From positions 145,002-209,001 of the forward strand of contig JADCGS010000005.1 of assembly GCA_020248865.1 (NCBI GenBank): 64,000 bases of DNA, written 5' to 3'. Origin of the DNA: Burkholderiales bacterium (GTDB taxonomy: Bacteria > Pseudomonadota > Gammaproteobacteria > Burkholderiales > Burkholderiaceae_F). The translations under genes were made by a program, and so were the position numbers. This document shows, one piece after another, positions 1 through 10,907 of the stretch (the stretch's first letter is position 1; each line of letters begins with the position of its first letter). The notes below the pieces were generated by a model, which saw only the letters and a list, made by a program, of their open reading frames with translations, was not told the DNA's origin and searched no databases.

Positions 1-690
1 CTCGCCGCCGAGCTGGCCATCGCCCGGGCCGACCAGGACGCCTATGCGCTGCGCAGCCAGCAGCGGTATGCGGCGGCGGCCGCGCGCATTGCGCAGGAAA
101 TCGTGCCGGTGCCGGTGCCCGGCGCCCGCGGCGCGGTGAGCGCTGTCGAGCGTGACGAGCACCCGCGCGCCACCACGCTGGAGCAACTGGCGCAGCTCAG
201 GCCGATCGTGCGGCCGGACGGCACCGTCACCGCCGGCAACGCCTCGGGCGTCAACGACGGTGCGGCCGCGCTGCTGCTGGCGAGCGAGGCGGCGGCCGCG
301 CGCCATGGCCTCGTGCCGCGCGCGCGCGTGGTGGCCAGCGCAGTGGCCGGGGTGCCGCCGCGCACCATGGGCATCGGCCCGGTGCCGGCCACGCACAAGC
401 TGCTGGCGCTCACCGGCGTGGCGCTGGCGGACATCGAGGTCATCGAGATCAACGAGGCCTTCGCCGCGCAGGTACTCGCCTGCACGCGCGGGCTGGGCCT
501 GCCCGACGACGCGGCGCACGTCAATGCCGACGGCGGCGCGATCGCCATCGGCCACCCGCTCGGCATGAGCGGTGCGCGCCTGGCCGCCACCGCGGTGCGC
601 CGGCTGCACGAGCAGGGCGCGCGCTACGCGCTGGTGACGCTGTGCATCGGCGTGGGCCAGGGCATCGCCGTGCTGCTCGAGCGAGTTTGA
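1..690 (+). CDS. Acetyl-CoA acetyltransferase / thiolase, 5' end cut off by the window
   Basis: The reading frame is open from the first base and ends at TGA 688-690, giving about 229 residues of a family that is normally near 390. It is therefore the C-terminal half of a thiolase. Seen directly: the substrate-loop region [11 protein letters not shown], the INEAFAA motif, the catalytic His in GHPLGMSG (codon 553-555), and the proton-donating Cys in LCIGVGQG (codon 643-645). Thiolases cleave 3-ketoacyl-CoA or condense two acetyl-CoA. The nucleophilic Cys of the N-terminal half lies outside the window. The [11 protein letters not shown] form is common in beta-ketoadipyl-CoA and acetyl-CoA thiolases, but substrate cannot be fixed from half a protein. 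The neighbouring reductases on the same strand fit fatty-acid or acyl-CoA breakdown. Confidence 0.93.
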   Translation, partial: LAAELAIARADQDAYALRSQQRYAAAAARIAQEIVPVPVPGARGAVSAVERDEHPRATTLEQLAQLRPIVRPDGTVTAGNASGVNDGAAALLLASEAAAARHGLVPRARVVASAVAGVPPRTMGIGPVPATHKLLALTGVALADIEVIEINEAFAAQVLACTRGLGLPDDAAHVNADGGAIAIGHPLGMSGARLAATAVRRLHEQGARYALVTLCIGVGQGIAVLLERV

Positions 691-713
691 CTTTCTGCCC
701 CCTGGAGCCTTTC

Positions 714-3363
<2,650 letters not shown>

Positions 3364-3414
3364 AGACAATGCTGTGAGCATCCCAGCCGCCGCCAGCGGC
3401 GGCAGGCGCTCGCA

Positions 3415-3445
3415 AAGAAAACGATGGCTTACAGAACGTTTTCTT
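3415..3445. terminator. Possible bidirectional terminator, A/T-rich hairpin
   Basis: AAGAAAACG (3415-3423) and CGTTTTCTT (3437-3445) form a perfect 9-bp inverted repeat with a 13-nt loop. It lies between the convergent fadH and TonB-receptor genes. The A- and T-rich ends would give a U-rich transcript tail on either strand. The stem is weak for a terminator in this GC-rich genome, so a protein-binding site remains possible. Confidence 0.35.
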
Positions 3446-3460
3446 GAGAGCGGTGCGGCA

Positions 3461-3520
3461 GCCTGAGCCGCCGCCTGAGCCGCTGCCTGAGCCGCTGCCT
3501 GAGCCTCTGCCTGAGCCGGC
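3461..3520. repeat. 12-bp tandem repeat, five copies
   Basis: The unit GCCTGAGCCGCT occurs five times head to tail (3461, 3473, 3485, 3497, 3509) with only final-base and one internal substitution. It lies in the convergent gap after fadH (3364-3651), which otherwise holds only the hairpin just upstream and no supportable gene. The unit is a multiple of three, so reading frames stay open through it by chance. Confidence 0.85.
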
Positions 3521-3651
3521 ACCGCGCGGGACAAGCACCGGCTCGAAGCGGGCCGCGTTGCGTGAGCGCTCGCGCCGCGCGGCGCCGGGCCGTGCGTCGC
3601 AGTGCAGCGCCGAGGCGGCCCGGTCCTCGCCGGCCACCACGGCGGCACGCC

Positions 3652-5763
3652 TTACAGCGTCAGATCGACGCCGGCGAGCAGCGCGCGACCGGCAGCCGGC
3701 TCGAAGAAGCGGCGGTTGCCTTCGTTGACGATGACCGAGCCGACGTAGCGCCGGTCGAATGCGTTGTTGAGCCGCACATACGCACGCAGCGACCGCGCGC
3801 CTAAGCTGAAGCTGCGCGCCGCCGACAGATTGACCACCGCGTAGCCGGCGGCGCTGTCGGTGTTGGCGTCGTCGACCGCCGGCGACGACTGCGCGCGCCA
3901 CTCGGCGGCGAGGTCGGCCCAACGGGCGCGGTGCTTGAGCTCGACGAACGCGGTACGCGCCGGCACCCCGGGCAGCCGGGCGCCCGCTGCCACCGGCACC
4001 GAGGGCGTGGTGCAGGGCGCCGGCCCGCAGGCGAGGAACGCTTCGGCAAAGCGCGCGCGCAACACGGCCGCACTGGCATACAGCGACCAGGCCGCGCTGA
4101 GGCGCCAGTCGGCCGACAGCTCCACGCCGTCACGCCGCGTCTGGCCCACGTTGCCAAACGAACTGCGGCCGCCGCTGTTGGTGCGCACCACGAGGTCGTC
4201 TTCGGTGCGGATGGCAAACACCGCCAGGCTGGCGCGCAAGGCGTTGCCCGGCGCGTACTTCACGCCGGCCTCCAGGTTGTCGCTGCGGGCGGCGCGCAGC
4301 GCGTCGTTGAAGCCGGCCGAGCCGTCGGGGCGGTAGGCCAGTTCGCTCAGCGTGGGGGGTTCGAAGCCGCGGCCGTACGAGGCGTACCACGACAGCGCCG
4401 GCTGCTGCCGGAACACCACGCCGAAGGTGGGCGTGAGGCCGTTGTAGGACTGCGCGCCGGAGTCGTCGCCATTGCTGGCGACGATGTAGCGGTCGCGCGA
4501 GTCGAAGCGCAGGGTGCTGTAGCGCAGGCCGGCCAGCCAGCGCCACTGCGCGCCGCTGCGCCATTCGGCCTGCAGGTACGGATCGACCGCGGTCAGCGTG
4601 TTGGCCTCGTCGCGCCGCAGGCGGCCGGTCACGCCGAGCGTGCTGCCGACGAAGTTCTCGTAGCCCTGCCGGTCTTCGTCCAGCCGCTCGGCGGCCAGGC
4701 CTGCGGTCAGCGTCAGCGCGCCCATGTCCCAGCCGGCGCGCAGATCGGCGCCGCCGAACTGGCGGTCGAAGTCGATCACGCCGCCGGGGTGGCGCGGCGC
4801 CGCCTGCGTGGTGACTGGAATCGCCTGAAACTGCGTGACGGCGCGCGTGCCAAGCCAGGCCGACGCCGTGAGCGTGGCACTCCCCAGCGGCGTCTCGGTG
4901 CTGGCACCGAGCGTGGCCTGGCGGGTGGTCTTGCGCGTGTTGAACTGCAGCGCCACCGGGGAAGCCTGGTCCGGGTCGGCCTGCACCTGCGCGCGCGTCA
5001 GGCCGAGCGGGTCCTGTGTGTCGGGCATGTCGAGCGCGTTGAGCGAGACGCGCAGCCGGCCGACCGGCGAGTCGGCAAAGCCGAGCCGCAGGTTGACCAG
5101 ATCGCGGCGCGCGGCGCTGTGGCCGCGCGCGCCGTCGGTGCTGAAGCGGCTGCCGTCGAAGGCCCAGGCCAATCCGCCCTCCCCGCCCACCGCGTTCAGG
5201 CCGGCGCGCCAGGTGCCGAAGCTGCCGGCCGCCGCGTTGGGTGTGAGCCGCAGCGGCTGCGGGCGCAGTTCGCTGGTCAGCGCGATCACGCCGCCGGAGG
5301 AGCTGCCATAGAGCGCCGAAAACGGCCCGCGCAGCACCTCGATGCGCTCGGCCGCGCCGAGCGGAAAGTTGGACACCTGGCCCTGCCCGTCGGGCGAAGC
5401 GGCCGGCACGCCGTCGACGTACAAGCGGATGCCGCGCACGCCGAAGGTCGCGCGCGAGCCGAAGCCGCGCACCGAGATCTGCAGGTCCTGCGCGTAGTTG
5501 CCGCGGTCCAGCACCGTGAGGCCGGCCACGCGGCCGAGCGTCTCGGACAGGTTGACGCGCAACTGCGCATCACGCAGCGTGGCGCCGTCGATCAGGTCGA
5601 CCGAGGCCGGCACGTCGAGCAGAAGCCGCTCGGCGCGCGTGATCGACACCACCACCGGATCCAGCCGGGTCGCGGGTTCGGCAGCCGGCGCCGCGGCGCC
5701 TGCGGTGCCGGCCAGCAGGCTGGCGGCGAGGGCGGCGGCGAAAGGGCAGGGCGTCGGTCGCAT
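3652..5763 (-). CDS. TonB-dependent outer-membrane receptor
   Basis: A 703-residue receptor. The signal peptide is MRPTPCPFAAALAASLLAG followed by an Ala-rich cleavage region. The plug domain is seen in RVNLSETLGRVAGLTVLDRG, DLQISVRGFGSRATFGVRG, IRLYVDGVPAASPDGQGQV and ERIEVLRGPFSALYGSSSGG (about residues 60-180). A 22-strand-type beta-barrel follows to the C-terminal LLAGVDLTL. Such receptors import scarce ligands (iron chelates, cobalamin, sugars, peptides) using TonB energy. The plug resembles the FepA/PfeA-like group, but no ligand can be named. I chose ATG 5763, which begins a clean signal peptide; the frame stays open 60 codons further upstream through repeat-rich DNA. No cobalamin riboswitch or convincing Fur box was seen upstream. 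Confidence 0.9.
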   Translation of the reverse strand: MRPTPCPFAAALAASLLAGTAGAAAPAAEPATRLDPVVVSITRAERLLLDVPASVDLIDGATLRDAQLRVNLSETLGRVAGLTVLDRGNYAQDLQISVRGFGSRATFGVRGIRLYVDGVPAASPDGQGQVSNFPLGAAERIEVLRGPFSALYGSSSGGVIALTSELRPQPLRLTPNAAAGSFGTWRAGLNAVGGEGGLAWAFDGSRFSTDGARGHSAARRDLVNLRLGFADSPVGRLRVSLNALDMPDTQDPLGLTRAQVQADPDQASPVALQFNTRKTTRQATLGASTETPLGSATLTASAWLGTRAVTQFQAIPVTTQAAPRHPGGVIDFDRQFGGADLRAGWDMGALTLTAGLAAERLDEDRQGYENFVGSTLGVTGRLRRDEANTLTAVDPYLQAEWRSGAQWRWLAGLRYSTLRFDSRDRYIVASNGDDSGAQSYNGLTPTFGVVFRQQPALSWYASYGRGFEPPTLSELAYRPDGSAGFNDALRAARSDNLEAGVKYAPGNALRASLAVFAIRTEDDLVVRTNSGGRSSFGNVGQTRRDGVELSADWRLSAAWSLYASAAVLRARFAEAFLACGPAPCTTPSVPVAAGARLPGVPARTAFVELKHRARWADLAAEWRAQSSPAVDDANTDSAAGYAVVNLSAARSFSLGARSLRAYVRLNNAFDRRYVGSVIVNEGNRRFFEPAAGRALLAGVDLTL

Positions 5764-5838
5764 CGTTGCGCAGACTCGGCGGGTCGCGGCGCGTTGTGCG
5801 GCGCGCGCGGCGAAAATGTTCAGCACGTCAAGCACGTT

Positions 5839-5883
5839 GGCACCTCGGGCACGCCAGGCACGCCAGACACGCCAGGCACGATG
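5839..5883. repeat. 9-bp degenerate tandem repeat upstream of the TonB receptor
   Basis: About five copies of a GGCACGCCA-like unit lie at 5839, 5848, 5857, 5866 and 5875. The central three are nearly identical and the outer copies are degenerate. They fall 76-120 bp upstream of the receptor start, in the 246-bp gap before the cytochrome gene, so they may be in the receptor's promoter region. Confidence 0.7.
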
Positions 5884-6009
5884 GCTCGTTGGCACGCCGG
5901 TACTTTGCCATGTGCGCAGGGTGGCACGTAGCCATGTTGGCAAGTCAAGCGCCGACAGCGCGATCGACGCGCCGGACCCGATCCCCTGCGGTCACGGGCC
6001 CGGCGGCCG

Positions 6010-6387
6010 TCAGCGTGGCGTTTTGACCTCGATCGCAATGGCCGCGTAGTAGGCCGCCAGGTTGCGAATGTCGGCGTCGCTGAGCGTGCGCGCGGCAATG
6101 TTCATCAATTCGTGCTTGCGCTCGCCCGAGCGGTACTGGCGCAGCGTGCGCGCCAGGTAGATCTCGGGCTGGCCGGCCAGGTGAGGCGCATCCGGCAGCC
6201 GCGACAGGCCGTCCATGCCGTGGCAGTTCTGGCACGCCAGCGCGGCCTTGCGGCCCGCCTCGAGGTCCTGCGCCTGCGCCGCTGGGGCGCACAGCAGCAC
6301 CGCCGCCAGGGCGGTGCTGCCGAACGCGCCGCGCAGCGCCCTACGGCTGCTGGTAGGTGATGCGGTAGATCGCGCCAGCGAAGTCAT
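6010..6387 (-). CDS. Small periplasmic c-type cytochrome
   Basis: A roughly 125-residue monohaem cytochrome c. An Arg-rich N-terminus leads into a signal peptide ending LCAPAAQAQ. The haem-attachment motif CQNCH follows early in the mature protein, and a Met in the MNIAARTLSDADIRNLAAYY helix is a probable distal ligand, as in class I/c553-like cytochromes. The gene overlaps the 3' end of the upstream beta-propeller dehydrogenase by about 47 bp. This suggests coupled expression, with the cytochrome as that enzyme's likely electron acceptor. The start is uncertain: ATG 6387 or ATG 6408 give the same signal peptide with different leaders, and neither has a well-placed Shine-Dalgarno sequence. 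Confidence 0.87.
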   Translation of the reverse strand: MTSLARSTASPTSSRRALRGAFGSTALAAVLLCAPAAQAQDLEAGRKAALACQNCHGMDGLSRLPDAPHLAGQPEIYLARTLRQYRSGERKHELMNIAARTLSDADIRNLAAYYAAIAIEVKTPR

Positions 6388-7615
6388 CGGACACCAGCAG
6401 AGAACCATCCTTCATCACCGCCACGTCGACCGGGCGGCCGCGATACACGCCGTTGGCGTCGAGCCAGCCCTCGGCGAACACCTCGGAGCCGGCGGCCGTG
6501 CCGTCGGTCTTCAGCGGCACGAAGTTGATCAGCGCGCCGCTCGGCTTGGTGCGGTTCCAGGAGCCGCGCGAGGCCACGAAGATGCCGCCCTGGTACTTGG
6601 CGGGGAACATCTTGCCCGTGTAGAACGTCATGCCCAGTTGCGCCTGGTGTGCCGGGAAGTTCACCTGCGGCTCGATCATGCCGGCCGGTGCCGGCAGGTC
6701 CTTGAGATCCGGCGCGGCCGCCGTGCCGGCGATCTTGACGCCGCCGTTGGTCCACGGAAAGCCGAAGTGCTGGCCGGCCCGGGTCGAGCGGTTCAGTTCG
6801 CCCGGCGGGATGTCGTCGCCCATGCCGTCGACCTGATTGTCGGTCCACCACAGCGAGCCGTCTTTCGGATTGAAGTCCTGGCCCACCGAGTTGCGCGAGC
6901 CGCGCGCAAACACCTCGCGCTTGCTGCCGTCGAACGGGTTGATGCGGATGATGCCGCCAATGCCGATCTTCTCGTACAGCTCCACCTTGTTGCGCGGCTG
7001 CACGTTGAACGGCTGGCCGAGGGTGATGTAGAGCATGCCGTCGGGGCCGACGCGGCAGGTGCGCGCGCCGTGGTTGAAGCTCTCTTCTTCGACCGGGATC
7101 AGGCCGCCCTGCGGCACCACTTCGATGACGGCAACGTCCGGGCCCTCGAAGAAGAACTCGGCGGCCGGGAAGTTGAGCACGCGGTTGTGCTCGACCACGA
7201 TCAGGAAGCCGTCGCGGGTCCAGCACACGGCGTTGGGATTGGTGAACTTGAGCGACGGCGCAAACGACTTGACCTCATCGGCCACGCCGTCGCTGTTGCG
7301 GTCCGACACCGCCCAGACCGAGGTCTTGCGGGTACCGACGAACAGCATGTTGGCGCTGGGCGCCACCGCCATGTGGCGTGCGTCGGGCACGACCGCGAAC
7401 AGGTCGATCTTGAAGCCGGGCGGCAGCTTGATGTTCTTCAGGTTGGCGCGGATGGCGTCGGCGTTGCGGCCGGTCTGCGGCACCACCGGGATGTTCAGGT
7501 CGGTGGTGGCGACCCGGAACTGCTTGAGCTTCTCCAGGTTCTGCGCCTGGGCCGATACGCCGGCGGCGGCCAGCAGGCCGACCAGCGCTGCGATCGCAGT
7601 GAGTTTGGCTTTCAT
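6341..7615 (-). CDS. Sorbosone dehydrogenase-type (PQQ-dependent sugar dehydrogenase family) beta-propeller protein
   Basis: A 424-residue exported protein with signal peptide MKAKLTAIAALVGLLAAAG. Its mature part matches the soluble sugar (GDH/sorbosone) dehydrogenase beta-propeller family. Typical segments are LPPGFKIDLFA, VVPDARHMAVAPSANMLFVG, VVEHNRVLNFP, NHGARTCRVGPDGMLYITLG, GIIRINPFDGS, NSVGQDFNPKDGSLWWTDNQ and a final SLLVSDDFAGAIYRITY. Family members oxidise sugars or aldehydes in the periplasm, using PQQ where tested; many homologues are untested, so substrate and cofactor use are inferred. The cytochrome c immediately downstream overlaps its end, a pairing that makes sense for passing electrons to the respiratory chain. 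No PQQ synthesis genes are in the window. Confidence 0.87.
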   Translation of the reverse strand: MKAKLTAIAALVGLLAAAGVSAQAQNLEKLKQFRVATTDLNIPVVPQTGRNADAIRANLKNIKLPPGFKIDLFAVVPDARHMAVAPSANMLFVGTRKTSVWAVSDRNSDGVADEVKSFAPSLKFTNPNAVCWTRDGFLIVVEHNRVLNFPAAEFFFEGPDVAVIEVVPQGGLIPVEEESFNHGARTCRVGPDGMLYITLGQPFNVQPRNKVELYEKIGIGGIIRINPFDGSKREVFARGSRNSVGQDFNPKDGSLWWTDNQVDGMGDDIPPGELNRSTRAGQHFGFPWTNGGVKIAGTAAAPDLKDLPAPAGMIEPQVNFPAHQAQLGMTFYTGKMFPAKYQGGIFVASRGSWNRTKPSGALINFVPLKTDGTAAGSEVFAEGWLDANGVYRGRPVDVAVMKDGSLLVSDDFAGAIYRITYQQP

Positions 7616-8111
7616 CGCTTGTCCCCTTGCGGAATTGTTGGCGCGCGATTGTCGACGCGATTGTCGAGATCACGGGGCGGTCCGATTGCGGCCGCCACGC
7701 TCATCATGCCTGAGCTGGTGCTCGGGTGGGGTACTGGGCGATCCCCACCCGCGCCACGGCGAGCAAGCAACACGCCGGGCGGTCCGCGGCCCGCTCCTCC
7801 CGGGAGCTGGCCGGGCACCTGCGCGGCGCCGCCCCGGGGGGGATTGCCGCGGCGCAGCGGCGTGGGCCACACGCTGCACGCGCCTTGCGCCGCGGGGCCG
7901 GTCCGGCGCACGTCGCCCGGCGCGCGCAGCCTGGGGCATACAGTCCGGCGCGAGCGGTCGGGCGCAGGCAGTCGGGCGCAGGCAGTCGGGCGCAGGCAGT
8001 CGGGCGCAGTCAAGTGGGCGCGGGCAGCCGCGCCGGGGCGACCGGTTACCCAAGCGCCGCGCGCCGCCGGCCCGCAGGCCCCGCCGTGGCGCCGGCCGGC
8101 GGCGGCCCGCG
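7616..8111. other. Gene-poor gap with a 14-bp tandem repeat
   Basis: This 496-bp stretch separates two minus-strand genes. Long open frames cross it, but their peptides are Arg/Ala/Pro-rich composition artefacts without recognisable domains. The only clear structure is the tandem repeat at 7957-8012. The promoter of the dehydrogenase/cytochrome pair should lie near 7620-7700, but no convincing -35/-10 pair was recognised. Confidence 0.6.
7957..8012. repeat. 14-bp tandem repeat, four copies
   Basis: GTCGGGCGCAGGCA is repeated exactly three times (7957-7970, 7971-7984, 7985-7998), followed by one copy with a single change (7999-8012, ending GTCA). The unit is not a multiple of three, so this is non-coding repeat DNA. 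It lies downstream of the succinate-semialdehyde dehydrogenase gene. Confidence 0.92.
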
Positions 8112-9593
8112 CTACAGCCCGCCCAGGCACACGTACTTCACCACCAGGTACTCGTCGATGCCCAGGCGGCTGCCCTCGCGGCCGTAGCCGGACTGCTTGA
8201 CGCCGCCGAACGGCGCCACCTCGGTCGAGATGATCCCGGTGTTCACGCCCACCATGCCGTACTCGAGCGCCTCGCTCACGCGCAGCACCCGCGCCAAGTC
8301 GCGCGAATAGAAGTAGGCGGCCAGGCCGTACTCGGTGGCGTTGGCCAGCCGCACGCCTTGCGCCTCGTCGGCAAAGCGGAACACCGGTGCCACCGGGCCA
8401 AAGGTCTCCTCGCCGGCCAGCGCCATGGTCTCGTTCACGTCGGCCAGCACGGTGGGCGCGAAGAAGGTGCCGCCGCGCTCGTGGGGCTTGCCGCCGGTGA
8501 GCACGCGCGCGCCCTTGGCCACCGCGTCGTCCACGTGGCGTTGCACCTTGGCCAGCGCCGCCGCGTCGATCAGCGGCCCCTGCTGCACACCGGGCTCCAC
8601 ACCGGCGCCCACTTGCAGCGTGGCGGCGCGCGTCGCCAGCCGCTCGACGAAGCGGTCGTAGATGCCGGCCTGCGCATAAAAGCGATTGGTACAGACGCAG
8701 GTCTGGCCGGTGTTGCGGTACTTCGAGGCCACCGCACCTTCCACCGCGGCGTCGAGGTCGGCGTCGTCGAAGACGATGAACGGCGCGTTGCCGCCCAGCT
8801 CCAGCGACAGCTTCTTGAGCGTCGGCGCGCATTGGCGCGCCAGGATGCGCCCGACCTCGGTAGACCCGGTGAACGACAGCTTGCGCACCACCGGCGAGTC
8901 GCACAGCGCGCCGCCGATGGCGATCGACTGCGCGCCGTCGGCCGGCAGCACGTTCAACACCCCCGCCGGCAGGCCGGCGCGCTGGGCGAGCTCGGCCAGG
9001 GCAAGCGCCGACAGCGGCGTCTGCTCGGCCGGCTTGACGACGATGGTGCAGCCGGCCGCCAGCGCCGGGCCCACCTTGCGCGTGATCATCGCGTTGGGGA
9101 AGTTCCATGGCGTGATGGCCGCGCACACGCCCACCGGCTCGCGCTGCACGACGATGCGCTTGTCGGCCGCGTGGGTCGGGATGGTTTCGCCGTAGACGCG
9201 CTTGCCTTCCTCGGCAAACCACTCGATGAAGCTGGCGCCGTAGACCACTTCGCCGCGCGCCTCGGCCAGCGGCTTGCCCTGCTCGGCGGTCATGATCTGC
9301 GCCAGATCTTCCTGCGCCGCCAGCATCAGCTCGAACCACCGGCGCAGCACGGCGGCGCGCTCCTTGGCCGTGCGGGCACGCCAGGCGGGCAGGGCGCGCG
9401 CGGCGGCGGCGATCGCCGCCTGCGCCTGAACGGCGCCGCAGTTGGTTACCTCGGCAAGCTGGCCGCCGTCGGCCGGGTTGATGACGGCAAAGCGGCCGTG
9501 CGCGCCGTCGCACCACTGGCCGTCGATGTAGGCCTGGGTGCGCAGCAGCGCCGCATCGGCCAGGCGGGGAAGGGCGGAGACACGTTGCAGCAT
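8112..9593 (-). CDS. gabD: NAD(P)-dependent succinate-semialdehyde dehydrogenase family protein
   Basis: The 493-residue length is normal for GabD. Seen: TPWNFPNAMITRKVGPALAAGC (nucleotide and oxyanion-hole Asn), VKPAEQTPLSALALAELA, the SFTGSTEVGR NAD-binding turn, catalytic Glu in LELGGNAPFIVFDDADLD, catalytic Cys in NTGQTCVCTNRFY, and the C-terminal PFGGVKQSGYGREGS. The enzyme oxidises succinate semialdehyde to succinate in 4-aminobutyrate breakdown; related semialdehyde or glutarate semialdehyde activity cannot be excluded. No GABA aminotransferase gene is adjacent. ATG 9593 fits the family start; an upstream in-frame extension is Arg-rich and lacks similarity. A strong hairpin lies in its leader (9620-9654). 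Confidence 0.92.
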   Translation of the reverse strand: MLQRVSALPRLADAALLRTQAYIDGQWCDGAHGRFAVINPADGGQLAEVTNCGAVQAQAAIAAAARALPAWRARTAKERAAVLRRWFELMLAAQEDLAQIMTAEQGKPLAEARGEVVYGASFIEWFAEEGKRVYGETIPTHAADKRIVVQREPVGVCAAITPWNFPNAMITRKVGPALAAGCTIVVKPAEQTPLSALALAELAQRAGLPAGVLNVLPADGAQSIAIGGALCDSPVVRKLSFTGSTEVGRILARQCAPTLKKLSLELGGNAPFIVFDDADLDAAVEGAVASKYRNTGQTCVCTNRFYAQAGIYDRFVERLATRAATLQVGAGVEPGVQQGPLIDAAALAKVQRHVDDAVAKGARVLTGGKPHERGGTFFAPTVLADVNETMALAGEETFGPVAPVFRFADEAQGVRLANATEYGLAAYFYSRDLARVLRVSEALEYGMVGVNTGIISTEVAPFGGVKQSGYGREGSRLGIDEYLVVKYVCLGGL

Positions 9594-9619
9594 GGGAGCG
9601 GCCTGCGGGGGGATGGGCC

Positions 9620-9654
9620 GCCGCCGCGACGATGCGCGGCCTCGTCGCGGCGGC
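9620..9654 (-). promoter_or_regulatory. Leader hairpin upstream of the gabD-like gene
   Basis: GCCGCCGCGACGA (9620-9632) pairs perfectly with TCGTCGCGGCGGC (9642-9654) across a 9-nt loop, a 13-bp GC stem 27-61 bp upstream of the gabD-like start. The position, in the 233-bp divergent region shared with the dioxygenase gene, suggests a leader structure or protein-binding site. Function is not known. Confidence 0.45.
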
Positions 9655-9826
9655 GTGGCGCGAGAGCGAAAAGCCAGCATAAACCAGCGCCGTCGATGCC
9701 AGCCACCGCATCCTGCCCCCCGCGTCCTGCTCCCCACGCCTACCCCCGATTCCGTCGCCGTGGCCTACGCGCTATCCTCATCGCGCAGGGCCTGCACGAC
9801 GCAACCCGCACGACGAAGGCGCCGCC

Positions 9827-10876
9827 ATGCAGTACGACTCGCTCGCTGCCGACCTGAAGGTCTGGCTCAAGGACAACATCGAGCGCGGCTTTGCGCAGGA
9901 CACGCTGGTGCAGTCCCTGTGCGCCGCCGGCTACCAGACCCGGTTTGCCCGCGAAGCGGTCGAGCTCGCCTACGCCCGGCATGCGCCGGCCGGTGGTGGC
10001 GACAACGGCGGTGGTGGCGACAACGGCGGTGGCGGCGACGACGGCGATGGCGGCGACGACGGCGATGGCAATGCCGCGGTGGCCGTCGCAGTGCCGGCGC
10101 GGCAGTCGGTCGCGGCGGCCGGTGGGGCAGCCGGTGGCGCGGCAACGGGCCTGGCAACGGCGGCGGCGAGCACCGTGGCGCGTGCCGCTGCGGGCGCGGC
10201 GCCGCCGAGCGCCAGCGAGATCATTGTCGAGAGCGGCAATGTGATCGAGACCTCGGACCGCACGGTGAGCATCCTGCTGGCGCTCAACGCGCCGCGCGTG
10301 GTGCTGTTTGGCGGGCTGTTGTCCGAGGCCGAGTGCGACGAGCTGATCGCGCTGTCGTCGCGCAAGCTGCAGCGCTCCACGGTGGTCAACGCGGCCACCG
10401 GCGATTACGACGTACACCCCGACCGCACCAGCAGCGGCACGCACTTCCAGCGTGGCGAGAACCCGCTCGTCCGCACCATCGAGCGGCGCATCGGCGAGCT
10501 GGTGGGCTGCCCGGTCGAGCACGGCGAGCCGATCCAGATCCTGCACTACACGCCTGGCGCCGAGTACAAGCCGCACTTCGACTTCTTCGACCCCGCCCTC
10601 GAAGGCAACGACAAGGTGCTGGCCATGGGCGGCCAGCGCATTGCCACGCTCATCATGTACCTGAACGACGTGGAAGCCGGCGGCTCGACCGTGTTTCCCG
10701 ACGTCGGGCTCGACATCCTGCCGCGCAAGGGCAACGCGCTGTACTTTGCCTACACCACCGAAGACGGCCAGCTCGACCGGCGCACGCTGCACGGCGGCAG
10801 CCCCGTGCGGCGCGGCCAGAAGTGGATTGCCACCAAGTGGCTGCGCCAGCGGCCGTACACCGGGCCGTCGGCATAG
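9827..10876 (+). CDS. 2-oxoglutarate/Fe(II) dioxygenase, prolyl 4-hydroxylase-like
   Basis: 349 residues in three parts. An N-terminal helical segment (about 1-50) contains VQSLCAAGYQTRFAREAVELAYA. A low-complexity linker (about 55-82) of Gly, Asp and Asn is encoded by DNA repeats. The C-terminal prolyl-4-hydroxylase domain (about 150-345) carries the iron ligands HxD in YKPHFDFFD and the distal His in TLHGGSPV, plus the 2-oxoglutarate-binding Lys in RRGQKWIATKW. Bacterial members hydroxylate proline or other residues in proteins and peptides; EF-Tu and collagen-like proteins are known targets in other species, but no target is suggested here. ATG 9827 has GAAGG seven bases upstream. It is transcribed divergently from gabD and has no obvious partner. 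Confidence 0.88.
   Translation: MQYDSLAADLKVWLKDNIERGFAQDTLVQSLCAAGYQTRFAREAVELAYARHAPAGGGDNGGGGDNGGGGDDGDGGDDGDGNAAVAVAVPARQSVAAAGGAAGGAATGLATAAASTVARAAAGAAPPSASEIIVESGNVIETSDRTVSILLALNAPRVVLFGGLLSEAECDELIALSSRKLQRSTVVNAATGDYDVHPDRTSSGTHFQRGENPLVRTIERRIGELVGCPVEHGEPIQILHYTPGAEYKPHFDFFDPALEGNDKVLAMGGQRIATLIMYLNDVEAGGSTVFPDVGLDILPRKGNALYFAYTTEDGQLDRRTLHGGSPVRRGQKWIATKWLRQRPYTGPSA
9992..10069 (+). repeat. Tandem 18-bp repeats encoding a Gly/Asp/Asn linker
   Basis: Within the dioxygenase gene, an 18-bp unit encoding GGGDNG is repeated twice, followed by two copies of a related 18-bp unit encoding GGDDGD. Both are multiples of three, so copy-number change would alter only linker length. The acidic Gly-rich stretch separates the N-terminal helical part from the catalytic domain. 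Confidence 0.8.
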
Positions 10877-10907
10877 CGCGCGGGAGCTGCCCGGCCGTGC
10901 CCGGCCG

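Noticed and set aside
5764..6009. Cobalamin riboswitch or Fur box upstream of the first TonB receptor
   Set aside because: I looked for the conserved B12-box and for a Fur-like A/T palindrome and found neither; the region is dominated by a 9-bp repeat.
7612..9711. A 699-codon frame antiparallel in phase to the succinate-semialdehyde dehydrogenase gene
   Set aside because: High-GC DNA leaves extra frames open; the peptide is Arg/Ala/Gly-rich without motifs, while the gabD frame has all catalytic residues.
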